Shown here: piece after piece, positions 54,609-63,341 of the stretch
Layout of the letters: every line of letters begins with the position of its first letter
Numbering within the stretch: the first letter of the stretch is position 1
Notes under the pieces: model-generated
What the model was told of the DNA's origin: nothing
The model's database searches: none
What the model saw: the letters and a program-made list of their open reading frames with translations, nothing else
DNA from: Halalkalibacter oceani
GTDB taxonomy: Bacteria > Bacillota > Bacilli > Bacillales > Bacillaceae_D
Direction of reading: 5' to 3'
Assembly: GCF_023715705.1 (NCBI RefSeq)
Contig: NZ_JAMBOS010000013.1
Location: 1 to 64,000 of the forward strand
DNA length: 64,000 nucleotides
Position numbers and translations under genes: made by a program

Positions 54609-54878
54609 TTATGTGGCGACCCACCTCTTCGTAATAGCAGAAGTGACCGCGATGCCAATCATAGCTGAAATAAACAGAAAGAGGGGTGCCTGCCAGCCGA
54701 CAACGAAAAAAGCAAAGAGGTACGTCACCATATTAAGTAACGTCGTCCCCAAAATATACTTGTTCTTTTTCTGCTGGTCAGAGCCTGTGTATTCACAGAA
54801 ATACCCCTTTACAATAGAGGACACGGCGATTACCGCCAAAAAAGGCCAAAACAAGACTTCGTTAAAAATCATAAGCAT
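54609..54878 (-). CDS. Small membrane protein of unknown function
   Basis: 89 residues with three hydrophobic helices (about 6-26, 46-64 and 66-83) and a charged loop GSDQQKKNKY between the first two. I recognise no family. GAGGAGGAGG lies about 12 bases before the ATG, which supports expression. It follows spo0M on the same strand after 65 bases. Confidence 0.65.
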   Translation of the reverse strand: MLMIFNEVLFWPFLAVIAVSSIVKGYFCEYTGSDQQKKNKYILGTTLLNMVTYLFAFFVVGWQAPLFLFISAMIGIAVTSAITKRWVAT

Positions 54879-54942
54879 AAATAAACTAAACCTCCTCCTC
54901 TCGTTCCTTTCCTCTCTGTATCATCATTAGGATGATGGCTGC

Positions 54943-55635
54943 TTACTTTTCAAGTAACTCACGAAGTGTTTCCAATTGTCCACCCAGCTCTTTGCTTCGA
55001 TAAACCGGGCAATGATGAACAAGACCTTTATCATATACATAAATGTGTAAATCCTCTTCATTTCCAACAAAGTGAACTTTGATTCCATCTTCGTTTACCA
55101 GTTGAAAGGTCTGCAAGCAATGGGTCGGATTTGTTTCCGCTTTTCGCCGATGGCGGCACAATCCACTTTTCACCGTATGGCTAAAGCCCAGTCCTTCAAT
55201 ATAAGAAAGCACATCTTCAATCGTTTGATCGGTAACCGTCACATCATGATGGTCAATCGGATGGTTCAGCAGGCTGATATCGACCTCGGTCTGGATTGTC
55301 ACCTTTTGCTCTCCGAATGTGACCGGCAAATAGTAAGGCAAATAGATAGTGAACGGAATGACCTTTTCTTCCTGGGCCTTCACTGTCAGCTCATCGGTAA
55401 TTTCCAATTCCAAAATCGGTTCGGTGATGTCCCGGAATTCAGTCGTATCATCGTCATCTCTATGAAATTCTGAATCAATGTGAATATATATTTTGGAGAT
55501 TTTCTGGTCTGTTTTCCCTCCAAAAATATGGACTTCTCCCTTAATTTCTTTTCCTCGTTCAATCCTCTCTTCCAACAGCACTGTATTCACTTTTGCTGAA
55601 CCAACGCCGAAGCTTGACAATAATTTCTCAAACAT
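54943..55635 (-). CDS. spo0M: Sporulation control protein Spo0M
   Basis: 230 residues of the arrestin-fold Spo0M family. It starts MFEKLLSSFGVGSAKVNTVL, a family hallmark, followed by RGKEIKGEVHIFGGKTDQKI and PFTIYLPYYLPVT. In B. subtilis it is a SigH/SigW-linked protein that influences sporulation and localises to division sites. The start with GAGAGGAG 5 bases upstream is chosen; 23 further upstream codons in frame lack a site and do not resemble the family. Confidence 0.92.
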   Translation of the reverse strand: MFEKLLSSFGVGSAKVNTVLLEERIERGKEIKGEVHIFGGKTDQKISKIYIHIDSEFHRDDDDTTEFRDITEPILELEITDELTVKAQEEKVIPFTIYLPYYLPVTFGEQKVTIQTEVDISLLNHPIDHHDVTVTDQTIEDVLSYIEGLGFSHTVKSGLCRHRRKAETNPTHCLQTFQLVNEDGIKVHFVGNEEDLHIYVYDKGLVHHCPVYRSKELGGQLETLRELLEK

Positions 55636-56013
55636 CTTTACTCCTCTCCCTCGCCTGTGACAAGTAAGCATTTTTTTGTCGCAACTCCCCCGAAATTGTG
55701 ACAATAAAAGATCAATCCATTTCTACCCCTTGACTTTTTCGTCAATCTGGACCTTCCTTTTGAATCATTATACCCCATCTTCCTGATTGGATAAAGCCAC
55801 TCTCGGACGAATACCCGCACTATTTTACAATTTGAAAATGACCGGGGCTCCCTCTTCCTTCGAATGGCTTTCGAAACAGCTCTCATACAGACTATGCCGG
55901 CTTAGTCCAACCCGTTTGGATGATTGGACCAGCATACAAATGGAGAAATCGGTTCAGGTTTGGCAGTTCATTCATATCTATAAGAATGAGAACAGAAAGG
56001 AGAGATTAGAGCA

Positions 56014-56853
56014 TTGATTGTCATTAATGGGCAAGCCGTTGATATAAATCAAATACAGCTGGCAGGGGTCGATAATCAGCAGCTTAACATTTTAGAGCGT
56101 CTAGGTGCTTCAAGCCGGGTTTATCGCTACGATTCATATGACCAGCTTGCGTTCGAATTGCATATGAGGGTAGCTACCGTGCAGGCTGCTCTTCTCCTTC
56201 AGGAAAGCAACGTCAGCTTCGCCACCTTTGAAACGGCGAGATGTAACGAGCAATATTGGAGTCTGACACGTCAAGGGGGCTTCCTGCTGAAGCCCAATGT
56301 CCTGCCGCAAATCGGCATTGATGATATTTTTCTCCAGGGCCATCAGTACGCTTTCGAATGCGCTGTAGCCATTGTCATTATTTTTTACAAGGCGACGTTA
56401 GGATCGATTGATAAATCGCTGTTTAATTTGCTATTTGCCAACCTTTATTTGTTTTCCTGGCAATATGATGAGGATCTCGATTTGCAAAGTCATGAAGGAG
56501 ATGATATCATCCCCGGCGATTGTGTGTATTTCCGCAACCCTGATTACGACCCGGCGAGTCCCGAATGGCAAGGAGAAAATGCGATTGTCATTGATCGAAA
56601 TCTTTTTTTCGGTCATGGAATTGGCCTTAAGACACAGCAAGGAATGATCGACACCTTAAATACAAAGCGGAGAAGGTTCTCACAGCAGTCGGCTTATATG
56701 GAACGGCATATCACCCGACCGAACTACAAATATTTAAGTCAGTTTCGTTCGCTCGCTGATCGCCCCCCTGTGCGGCTTTCCTTATCGTCCGCTTCCCCGC
56801 CTTTATCCGAGCTGATTTTCGCCCAGGTTGGCTCGCGCATGTTCCTTGCGTAA
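56014..56853 (+). CDS. tgl: Protein-glutamine gamma-glutamyltransferase (spore coat transglutaminase)
   Basis: 279 residues, about 35 longer at the C-terminus than B. subtilis Tgl (245). It cross-links coat proteins such as GerQ through glutamyl-lysine bonds late in sporulation. The catalytic Cys is in YAFECAVAIVIIFYKA near residue 115. Other conserved stretches are SFATFETARCNEQYW, GDCVYFRNPDYDP and FFGHGIGL. A TTG start with AAAGGAGAG about 9 bases upstream is used. CATATCTATAAG upstream hints at a mother-cell sigma promoter but does not match fully. Confidence 0.93.
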   Translation: MIVINGQAVDINQIQLAGVDNQQLNILERLGASSRVYRYDSYDQLAFELHMRVATVQAALLLQESNVSFATFETARCNEQYWSLTRQGGFLLKPNVLPQIGIDDIFLQGHQYAFECAVAIVIIFYKATLGSIDKSLFNLLFANLYLFSWQYDEDLDLQSHEGDDIIPGDCVYFRNPDYDPASPEWQGENAIVIDRNLFFGHGIGLKTQQGMIDTLNTKRRRFSQQSAYMERHITRPNYKYLSQFRSLADRPPVRLSLSSASPPLSELIFAQVGSRMFLA

Positions 56854-56855
56854 GA

Positions 56856-56876
56856 AAACCGCGCAGCGGCTTTTTA
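56856..56876. repeat. Small palindromic element after tgl
   Basis: AAAACCGCGCAGCGGCTTTTT, a copy of the GCAGCGGCTTT element also seen at 7232 and 31447. With its T run it may end the tgl transcript. Confidence 0.55.
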
Positions 56877-56901
56877 TCCTTTCTTCTCTTTTATAGAAAG
56901 A

Positions 56902-56937
56902 AGGTGTCCCAAAGGTTGCTCCCCCTTTTGGACACCT
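56902..56937. terminator. Terminator between tgl and the TPP enzyme gene
   Basis: AGGTGTCCCAAAGG pairs with CCTTTTGGACACCT (one mismatch), loop TTGCTCCC. Recurring stem-loop family. Confidence 0.8.
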
Positions 56938-56945
56938 CTCTTCTG

Positions 56946-58589
56946 TTACTCGACCCGATTTAAAATAGGCGGCACCTCGTCAGGATCGACGATCACCTCA
57001 ATCACGGTTGTTGCCCTGCTGGAAAGAGCCTGTATGACAGCAGCTCCGACCTCCTCCGCCGTCCGGCAGCAGATCGCCGTCGCCCCCATTGATTTGGCAA
57101 ACGCCGTAACATTCAGTCCGTATTCGTAGATTGCTCCGACCGATTTGCCAAGCCAATGCCTCATTCCTTTTTCCACCATGTCCAGCCGTTGATTATTCAG
57201 GACGAAAAAGAGGACCGGTACCTGTTCATTAACAGCCGTTGACACTGCTGTTCCGTGCATGAACATGCAACCGTCACCCGTTAAACATACGACTCTTCGC
57301 TCAGGTAAAGCGAGCTGAGCTCCAACTGCATAGCCGATCGCATTCCCCATCGCTCCAAAGACATCGTCGAAGTGAAAGGTGCCCGGCTCCAAAATATCAT
57401 AATGCTTAATCGCGTAAAAGGAATGACTCCCATCATCGCTAAACAGAATTGCATCTTGAGGCAATTGACTTCTTAAAGCCTGAAGCGCTTCAGCCGCCGA
57501 AAGATACGTGGTGTTCTCCGCAATCGCACTGCTTTCGCCTGTGGCGGCGACGGTCGGAAGTTCATATAACGGGGCCGGCTGTTGACCGGCGGCATCAAGC
57601 TCCATTAAAGCGCGGATGTTCGTCTTAATATCCCCTACAATCGCCAGCGTCGGCACCGGCAATGACTTTCCGATAAAGGTAGGGTCATAATCAAACTGAA
57701 TGATTTGCGCCGGATGCATATGCGGTTTAAAGCCCGCCAATGACATATCGCTCAGCTTCGTGCCGATGACAATCATCAGATCAATGCCTTCTTCAAGATA
57801 AGCATGGGCTCTTTCATTGCCGCCCAGGCCGAAGCTGCCGAGCGAGAGCGGATGAGCCGAAACAAATGACCCTTTCCCGCCCGGCGTTGTCATCACCGGC
57901 AGCTGCCATCTTTCGGCAAACCAGCTGATTTCTTCATAGGCACGGGAAGCATGGACGCCCTTCCCAAGGCATAGAACAGGCTTTTTCGCCTCGCGCAGCA
58001 TCGGCAGGATATCTTCCAGGTTAGAGGATTGCATATGCGGACTGCCAACCGGCAGCTCCAGCTCAAATGGAGAAATTTCTTCAAGCAGCACTTCAAACGG
58101 AAGTGATAAATGGACAGGACCCCGCTTTCCGGTGAAAGCTTTTTCGATCGCATGTCTAAAATAGAGAGGGAATTGTTCGCTTCGCTCCACAGAAGCACTA
58201 AATAACGTAACCGGTTCAAACATTTTCACCAAGTCCGTGCCAAAGAAGCTTGAATCCTGACCTAACGCTCTTCCGCTTCCATTTACGGAAGGATGACCAG
58301 TAATAAAAAGAGTCGGGCTGTTAAAAGCTTTCGCTTGTCCAGCCGCCGTCAGCATATTCGTTCCACCGGGTCCAGAGGTTCCAATCGCTACTCCTAACGT
58401 GTTCTTCTTTAAAGCATAGCCACCAGCACAAAATCCAGCTTCCGCTTCATGACGTGTCAGTACGAAGGAAATTCCCTGCTCTTCAATTTCGATCAACAAC
58501 GGTACAATCGGCTTACCGGGAATGCCAAACGCATGAGTCACGCCCCATTTCTTTAAATGATCGGCTACAATAGAGGCAACTGTCTTCAT
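56946..58589 (-). CDS. Thiamine diphosphate-dependent enzyme (acetolactate synthase-like)
   Basis: 547 residues in the three-domain TPP-enzyme layout. The activating Glu is in LTRHEAEAGFCAGGYAL near residue 48. The central domain binds nucleotide-like ligands (LMIVIGTKLSDMSL). The C-terminal TPP-Mg motif is GDGCMFMHGTAVSTAVNEQ...NN. It is as close to decarboxylases and other acetolactate-synthase-like proteins as to true IlvB. No regulatory subunit gene lies nearby, so a catabolic role is plausible but unproven. Confidence 0.85.
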   Translation of the reverse strand: MKTVASIVADHLKKWGVTHAFGIPGKPIVPLLIEIEEQGISFVLTRHEAEAGFCAGGYALKKNTLGVAIGTSGPGGTNMLTAAGQAKAFNSPTLFITGHPSVNGSGRALGQDSSFFGTDLVKMFEPVTLFSASVERSEQFPLYFRHAIEKAFTGKRGPVHLSLPFEVLLEEISPFELELPVGSPHMQSSNLEDILPMLREAKKPVLCLGKGVHASRAYEEISWFAERWQLPVMTTPGGKGSFVSAHPLSLGSFGLGGNERAHAYLEEGIDLMIVIGTKLSDMSLAGFKPHMHPAQIIQFDYDPTFIGKSLPVPTLAIVGDIKTNIRALMELDAAGQQPAPLYELPTVAATGESSAIAENTTYLSAAEALQALRSQLPQDAILFSDDGSHSFYAIKHYDILEPGTFHFDDVFGAMGNAIGYAVGAQLALPERRVVCLTGDGCMFMHGTAVSTAVNEQVPVLFFVLNNQRLDMVEKGMRHWLGKSVGAIYEYGLNVTAFAKSMGATAICCRTAEEVGAAVIQALSSRATTVIEVIVDPDEVPPILNRVE

Positions 58590-58836
58590 AGCTCTTTCTC
58601 CTCTCTGTAATTTGTTGAAATTTGTCCTGCTACATAGATGGTACCATGAAATTGGAAGTAATTAAGAAAAAAACGCCAAAAAATGATAACATTATGTTAT
58701 TATTTGCATTATGGATAATTATTTCCATTTTTACTTACAGGAAAAAGTTCTGTTGACGCCCTTTCTGTTTAAATGCGACACTAGATTTACACCATGCTAA
58801 CGGTGTTTAATGGAATAGATGAAAGGATAGACGACC

Positions 58837-60084
58837 TTGACTGAAACATTATTGTTAAATCTCTTATTTTTATTAATGCCTGTTTTTATGTTCTATGTCT
58901 TTTTCGAAAATAAAACAACTTTTTTTAATAGAACGATTCTCATTTTGCTTTCCGCTTCTTCGATGATTCTTTGTATGACTTTTCCTATTCATTTGCCGGT
59001 CGGCTTTATTTTTGATTTACGCTACATTCCTTTTATCATTGCCGGACTGTTTGGCGGCTATCGTGTGATCCTGCCACTCTATGTCTTGTTAAATTTCTAT
59101 CGGTTTATTATCGCGGGAGACGGCACCTACCTCTCTCTGATCTTTTCAACCTTTATCTTAGCGGTCATTTTACTGTCTCATCACAAATTCGTTAAACTTG
59201 CTCCCCGCCATCGGGTCATCTTTGCCAGTGGTTTGTCACTGTTTACGTTGATTGTCTATTTAACGATATTGGGTCTGTTCTTTTATGAATTAACTCAGGA
59301 ATTTTTCCTGCTGTGCCTGTCCTTCTTGCTGACCCAGGTGGGAGGCGTGATGTTTATCATGCTGCTGATCGAACAATTGTTGAAAAATGTCAAAATACGC
59401 GAGAAGCTTTTCGACACAGAGCGCTTAAACACAATCAACCAGCTATCAGCCAGTGTCGCGCACGAAATTAGAAACCCGTTGACAGTTGCCAAAGGGTTCC
59501 TGCAGCTGCTCCAGCAGTCACCTTCTTTTTCCGGAGAAGAAAAACGGTATTTAACATTTTCGCTCGATGAGGTGAAACGAGCCGAAAAGATTGTCAGTGA
59601 TTTTCTTACGTTATCGCTGCCTCAATCGGAAAACATGGTGCACTCGACATTGAAGGCGGAAGCAGAGCAAGTGAAAGAGCATATTCTTCCCTATGCTTCC
59701 TTTCATCAGGTCGAGGTCAAATTACATTTCACCAATACGCTCGAGGCGACCTACGACCGTAATCAGATGGAGCAATGTCTTTTGAATTTATGCAAAAACG
59801 GCGTGGAGGCGATGACGGAGTCCGGCGGAACTTTAACGATTTCAATCTTTGAACGAAAGAAAAACATCGCCGTACAAATCGAGGATACCGGGGTCGGAAT
59901 GAGCAAGGACCAATTAAAACGGCTGGGAAAGCCCTATTATTCCACAAAAGAAAAAGGGACGGGCCTTGGCATGCTGATCGTCTACAACACGATGAACAAA
60001 CTCGGAGGAACGATTGAAGTAAGCAGTCAAAAAGGAAAAGGCACGACCTTCCTCCTTACAATCCCTCCTAATTCCGCTCTGTGA
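58837..60084 (+). CDS. Membrane sensor histidine kinase (5TM-LYT type, sporulation kinase-like)
   Basis: 415 residues. Six or so hydrophobic helices (~5-190) include the 5TMR-LYT-type sequence LRYIPFIIAGLFGGYRVILP. HisKA carries the phospho-His in SASVAHEIRNPLTVAKGFLQ near residue 210. HATPase motifs are NLCKNGVEAM, EDTGVGMS and KGTGLGMLIVYNTMNKLGG. The layout matches B. subtilis KinB-type sporulation kinases. No cognate regulator is nearby, consistent with feeding the Spo0 phosphorelay. A TTG start with AAAGGATA upstream. Confidence 0.85.
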   Translation: MTETLLLNLLFLLMPVFMFYVFFENKTTFFNRTILILLSASSMILCMTFPIHLPVGFIFDLRYIPFIIAGLFGGYRVILPLYVLLNFYRFIIAGDGTYLSLIFSTFILAVILLSHHKFVKLAPRHRVIFASGLSLFTLIVYLTILGLFFYELTQEFFLLCLSFLLTQVGGVMFIMLLIEQLLKNVKIREKLFDTERLNTINQLSASVAHEIRNPLTVAKGFLQLLQQSPSFSGEEKRYLTFSLDEVKRAEKIVSDFLTLSLPQSENMVHSTLKAEAEQVKEHILPYASFHQVEVKLHFTNTLEATYDRNQMEQCLLNLCKNGVEAMTESGGTLTISIFERKKNIAVQIEDTGVGMSKDQLKRLGKPYYSTKEKGTGLGMLIVYNTMNKLGGTIEVSSQKGKGTTFLLTIPPNSAL

Positions 60085-60164
60085 ACTGACTGAAGCAATG
60101 GCTTCGTACTCGGGGGTATGCCCAAAGGCAAAAACCAGCCTTTGGCCTTGGCTTCGCTCGCCAC

Positions 60165-60199
60165 AATCCCGTTGTGCCAAACCCGTTCACAACGGGATT
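60165..60199 (+). terminator. Terminator after the sensor kinase gene
   Basis: A 12-bp perfect stem AATCCCGTTGTG/CACAACGGGATT. First of three strong hairpins before the convergent gbsR-type gene. Confidence 0.65.
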
Positions 60200-60250
60200 T
60201 AAAAGATCGTGGCGGCTTCGCATTTTATGGCGGCGTTTCCGTTCTGCACT

Positions 60251-60287
60251 AACGAAGCAGGGAAGAAGTTCACTTCCCTGCTTCGTT
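60251..60287. terminator. 15-bp perfect stem-loop
   Basis: AACGAAGCAGGGAAG and CTTCCCTGCTTCGTT are perfect complements with a 7-base loop, followed by TT. The second hairpin in the array. Confidence 0.7.
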
Positions 60288-60321
60288 TTGAAATCATCGT
60301 GCAGACTCCACCTGCCGCTTC

Positions 60322-60365
60322 GGGGGTATGCCCAAAGGCAAAAACCAGCCTTTGGGCATACCCCC
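60322..60365. terminator. 17-bp perfect stem-loop after the GbsR-type gene
   Basis: GGGGGTATGCCCAAAGG and its exact complement flank CAAAAACCAG. The left arm plus loop is repeated at 60112-60145, where the right arm has been lost. Confidence 0.75.
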
Positions 60366-60367
60366 TT

Positions 60368-60907
60368 CTATTTTTTCGGTATGATTTTGAAGATTTCTTC
60401 GCTTTCAAATAGGGCAATGACTTCCTGCAGCCATTCATAATACCGTTGGGCGTGATCAAGCTTTGCCGAATCGGTTTCAATCGCTTTTTGCAATGCTTCG
60501 TCTTCGGTTCCGCTTATTTCCGCCAGTGTGCTTCTTAATTTATTGACTGCCTTTAAATTGTTATCAACTGATGTTCGCCAGCGCTTCACAAAAACCGTGG
60601 AAAACGATTTGTACCAATCATTCTCAGTTTCATATAAATCTTTTCGGACCCCTTTTTGCCAGACTCGTTCAACCATATTCGCTTCTAACAGTGCTCTTAT
60701 TCCTGTGCTCATACTCGTTTTGCTCATTTTGAGCTCCTGGCTCATTTGATCAAGGGTCATTGGCGACTCGGCAAAAAGAACAGTTCCGTATAAGCGACCA
60801 ACTGATTCAGAAATTCCGTACAAATAAATGTTTTTCGAAAGTCCATGAATAAACCGTTCTCTAGCTTCTTCAAGCTTCTGCCACTCATCCTCTTTGTTCT
60901 CTAACAT
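60368..60907 (-). CDS. GbsR/OpcR-type MarR-like repressor
   Basis: 179 residues, winged helix of the GbsR family. The DNA-binding part reads MTLDQMSQELKMSKTSMSTGIRALLEANMV, and the preceding ISESVGRLYGTVLFAESP is typical of GbsR and OpcR. Relatives control choline and glycine betaine uptake genes and sense choline. It is divergent from opuA, and a 36-bp palindrome lies between them, so it probably represses opuA. Confidence 0.88.
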   Translation of the reverse strand: MLENKEDEWQKLEEARERFIHGLSKNIYLYGISESVGRLYGTVLFAESPMTLDQMSQELKMSKTSMSTGIRALLEANMVERVWQKGVRKDLYETENDWYKSFSTVFVKRWRTSVDNNLKAVNKLRSTLAEISGTEDEALQKAIETDSAKLDHAQRYYEWLQEVIALFESEEIFKIIPKK

Positions 60908-61038
60908 CTGCTGTCTGATTCCTTTCTTTGTTTTCTACATAGAGTTAGTTAAAAGTCTAACAAAAGTCAGACATGAATGGAAGTAGCCTTTTAGCGATGA
61001 TCCCGGCGCATCCTAGAGGAAATATAAGGATCAACGTC

Positions 61039-61075
61039 ATATACTCTGTACAGTTTAAACTGTACAGAGTATATA
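61039..61075 (+). promoter_or_regulatory. 36-bp perfect palindrome overlapping an opuA promoter
   Basis: ATATACTCTGTACAGTTT (61039-61056) is followed at once by its exact complement (61057-61074). A possible SigA promoter, TGTACA (61047-61052), 17 bases, TATATA (61070-61075), lies inside it. A dimeric repressor bound here would block transcription. The likely binder is the adjacent GbsR-type protein. Confidence 0.75.
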
Positions 61076-61178
61076 AACGAAATGAACAGAATATCCGAAT
61101 TGCCCGAAAAGCAATAAAACCGTATAGTAAGATGGTCGGTCATATTGTTACAGGAATATTACAAAGAGGGTGTATGTA

Positions 61179-62396
61179 GTGTCAAAAATTAAAGTAGAGA
61201 ATTTGACAAAAATTTTTGGCAAAAAACCAAAGCGCGCTTTAGAACTTCTCGCTCAGAAAAAAAGCAAGGATGAAATTCTGAAAGAAACCGGGATGACTGT
61301 TGGAGTTAACCAGGCAAATTTCGAAGTTCAAAGCGGTGAAATTTTTGTCATTATGGGGCTGTCTGGGAGCGGAAAGTCGACACTCGTCCGTTTATTAAAC
61401 CGGCTGATTGAACCTTCCGCAGGAAGCGTCTGGTTTGATGGGGTCGACCTCGCCAAGATGGACGATAAAACATTGCGAGGTGTTCGCCGGCAGAAAATCG
61501 GTATGGTTTTTCAAAAATTCGGCTTATTTCCTTTTCGGACAGTCGTGTCCAACGTTGAATACGGTCTTGAAGTCCAGGGTATCCCGAAGCAGCAGCGGCA
61601 TGAGAAAGCGCTTGAGGCGTTAAAATTAGTCGGCCTTGAGGGCTACGAAGAAAAATATCCGAACGAGCTATCCGGCGGGATGCAGCAGCGCGTCGGTCTC
61701 GCCCGTGCTCTGGCCAATGATCCAGACGTGCTGTTAATGGATGAAGCCTTTTCCGCACTTGATCCCCTCATTCGCAAGGACATGCAGGACGAACTGCTCG
61801 ACCTTCAAGTCAAAATGAAAAAAACCATCATTTTTATTACTCATGACCTTGATGAAGCGTTACGCATCGGCGACCGGATCATGATCATGAGGGATGGGGC
61901 AATCGTGCAAATCGGTACACCGGAGGACATCCTAACGAATCCAAAAAACCATTACGTCGAGAAATTTATTGAAGACGTCGACCGAGCCAAGGTGCTTACT
62001 GCTGAACATGTGATGATTAAGCCTGAAGTGCTTTATCCAGAAAAGGAAGGACCGCGTGTCGCCCTGCAACGGATGAAGGATCGCGGTTTATCAAGTATTT
62101 TCGTCACGAGACGCGATAAGGAGCTACTCGGAATCATTCACGCCAGTCAAGTGTCCGAGCTAATTAAGGCGCAGAAAAACAGCGTTGACGGCATCATTGT
62201 CGAAGACATCCCGCGCGTTCAGCTTGATACACCATTAAGCGAGCTGCTTGACCAGTTGGCGGTCAGCTCTGTTCCTCTTGCTGTAGTGGAAGATGGAAAG
62301 CTAAAAGGAATTATTATTAGAGGAGCCGTCCTTGGCGCTCTTGCAGGAAGTGAGGTTGATTTTGATGAGTTCTATTCCACAACTTCCACTAGCTGA
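61179..62396 (+). CDS. opuAA: Glycine betaine ABC transporter, ATP-binding subunit
   Basis: 405 residues. Walker A GLSGSGKST, signature LSGGMQQRVGLARAL, Walker B VLLMDEAFSALDPLIR, and two C-terminal CBS domains (~280-395) that sense ionic strength in OpuA-type importers. The N-terminal helix KRALELLAQKKSKDEILKETG is characteristic of OpuAA/ProV. It energises uptake of glycine betaine at high osmolarity. A GTG start with AGAGGG 8 bases upstream; a GTG three codons earlier lies within the site. It overlaps opuAB by 32 bases. Confidence 0.95.
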   Translation: MSKIKVENLTKIFGKKPKRALELLAQKKSKDEILKETGMTVGVNQANFEVQSGEIFVIMGLSGSGKSTLVRLLNRLIEPSAGSVWFDGVDLAKMDDKTLRGVRRQKIGMVFQKFGLFPFRTVVSNVEYGLEVQGIPKQQRHEKALEALKLVGLEGYEEKYPNELSGGMQQRVGLARALANDPDVLLMDEAFSALDPLIRKDMQDELLDLQVKMKKTIIFITHDLDEALRIGDRIMIMRDGAIVQIGTPEDILTNPKNHYVEKFIEDVDRAKVLTAEHVMIKPEVLYPEKEGPRVALQRMKDRGLSSIFVTRRDKELLGIIHASQVSELIKAQKNSVDGIIVEDIPRVQLDTPLSELLDQLAVSSVPLAVVEDGKLKGIIIRGAVLGALAGSEVDFDEFYSTTSTS

Positions 62397-63210
62397 TTGG
62401 ATTGACGCGTTTGTTGAATGGCTGAAAAATGCCTCGGTTTTATTCCAGTCCATCCGGACGACGATTGAAAGCATTGTCGATTTCCTCGTACTCGTGCTGG
62501 AGTTGCCGCCAGCGTGGCTGTTAATCCTGATTATCGGGGTCATCACATTTTTCACGAGCAATCGCAAGGCAGGGTTAACGACTTTTTCGATTGTTGGTCT
62601 TTTTCTTATTTTTAACCTCGGTTATTGGGACGATATGATTCAAACTCTTTCCCTCGTCTTAACAAGCTCTCTGATTTCTGTCATTGTCGGAATCCCGCTT
62701 GGTATTTGGATGGCGAAAAGTGAAATTGTCGCCAGCCTGCTTAAACCGATTCTCGATTTGATGCAAACGATGCCGGCCTTTGTCTATTTGATCCCTGCCG
62801 TCGCCTTCTTTGGGATCGGAATGGTGCCTGGGGTTGTCGCTTCTGTTATTTTTGCGATGCCGCCAACTGTGCGGTTAACGAACCTCGGAATACGTCAGGT
62901 CTCGACTGAATTGGTTGAAGCCGCTGATGCGTTCGGTTCGACCGGTTCACAGCGCTTATTCAAAGTTGAGCTGCCGATGGCAAAAGGCACGATCATGGCC
63001 GGGGTCAACCAAAGTATTATGCTCGCCCTTTCAATGGTCGTCATTGCCGCGATGATCGGAGCGAGAGGGCTCGGTCAGCAGGTTTATTACGCAGTCGGTC
63101 AAAATAATGTTGGCAGCGGCTTTGAAGCCGGACTGGCGATTGTCATATTGGCGATTATTTTGGACCGGATCACCCAAAGCTTTAACCGCGATAAACGCAA
63201 AAGCGCGTAG
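62365..63210 (+). CDS. opuAB: Glycine betaine ABC transporter, permease subunit
   Basis: 281 residues, binding-protein-dependent permease. A first amphipathic region is followed by about seven helices. The cytoplasmic coupling loop is ELVEAADAFGSTGSQRLFKVELPMAKGTI, the EAA motif of the family. The start ATG giving MSSIPQLPLADWIDAFV matches OpuAB proteins and lies inside the end of opuAA. Confidence 0.95.
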   Translation: MSSIPQLPLADWIDAFVEWLKNASVLFQSIRTTIESIVDFLVLVLELPPAWLLILIIGVITFFTSNRKAGLTTFSIVGLFLIFNLGYWDDMIQTLSLVLTSSLISVIVGIPLGIWMAKSEIVASLLKPILDLMQTMPAFVYLIPAVAFFGIGMVPGVVASVIFAMPPTVRLTNLGIRQVSTELVEAADAFGSTGSQRLFKVELPMAKGTIMAGVNQSIMLALSMVVIAAMIGARGLGQQVYYAVGQNNVGSGFEAGLAIVILAIILDRITQSFNRDKRKSA

Positions 63211-63230
63211 CAAACAGAACGCCTGCCCTC

Positions 63231-63290
63231 TTCAACGGGCGGTAAGGCTTCTTATCGTCTTTTTAGACGGACGCCTTACCGCCCGTTGAA
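63231..63290 (+). promoter_or_regulatory. Long stem-loop between opuAB and opuAC
   Basis: An outer 18-bp perfect stem (63231-63248 with 63273-63290) and an inner CGTCT/AGACG stem. No T run follows, so it is more likely an mRNA stabiliser or partial attenuator than a terminator. It may set the ratio of binding protein to membrane subunits. Confidence 0.65.
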
Positions 63291-63341
63291 ACGAGAAGCG
63301 GGAAAAGTCTACATCTACATGAAAAAAGGAGAGGTTCATTT

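Noticed and set aside
55950-56000. SigK or SigE promoter before tgl
   Set aside because: CATATCTATA is close to the -10 pattern but misses a key position, and no matching -35 element is at the right distance.
60459-61180. Short frames between the GbsR-type gene and opuAA
   Set aside because: They overlap the palindrome and promoter region or lie opposite the repressor gene, and they lack ribosome sites.
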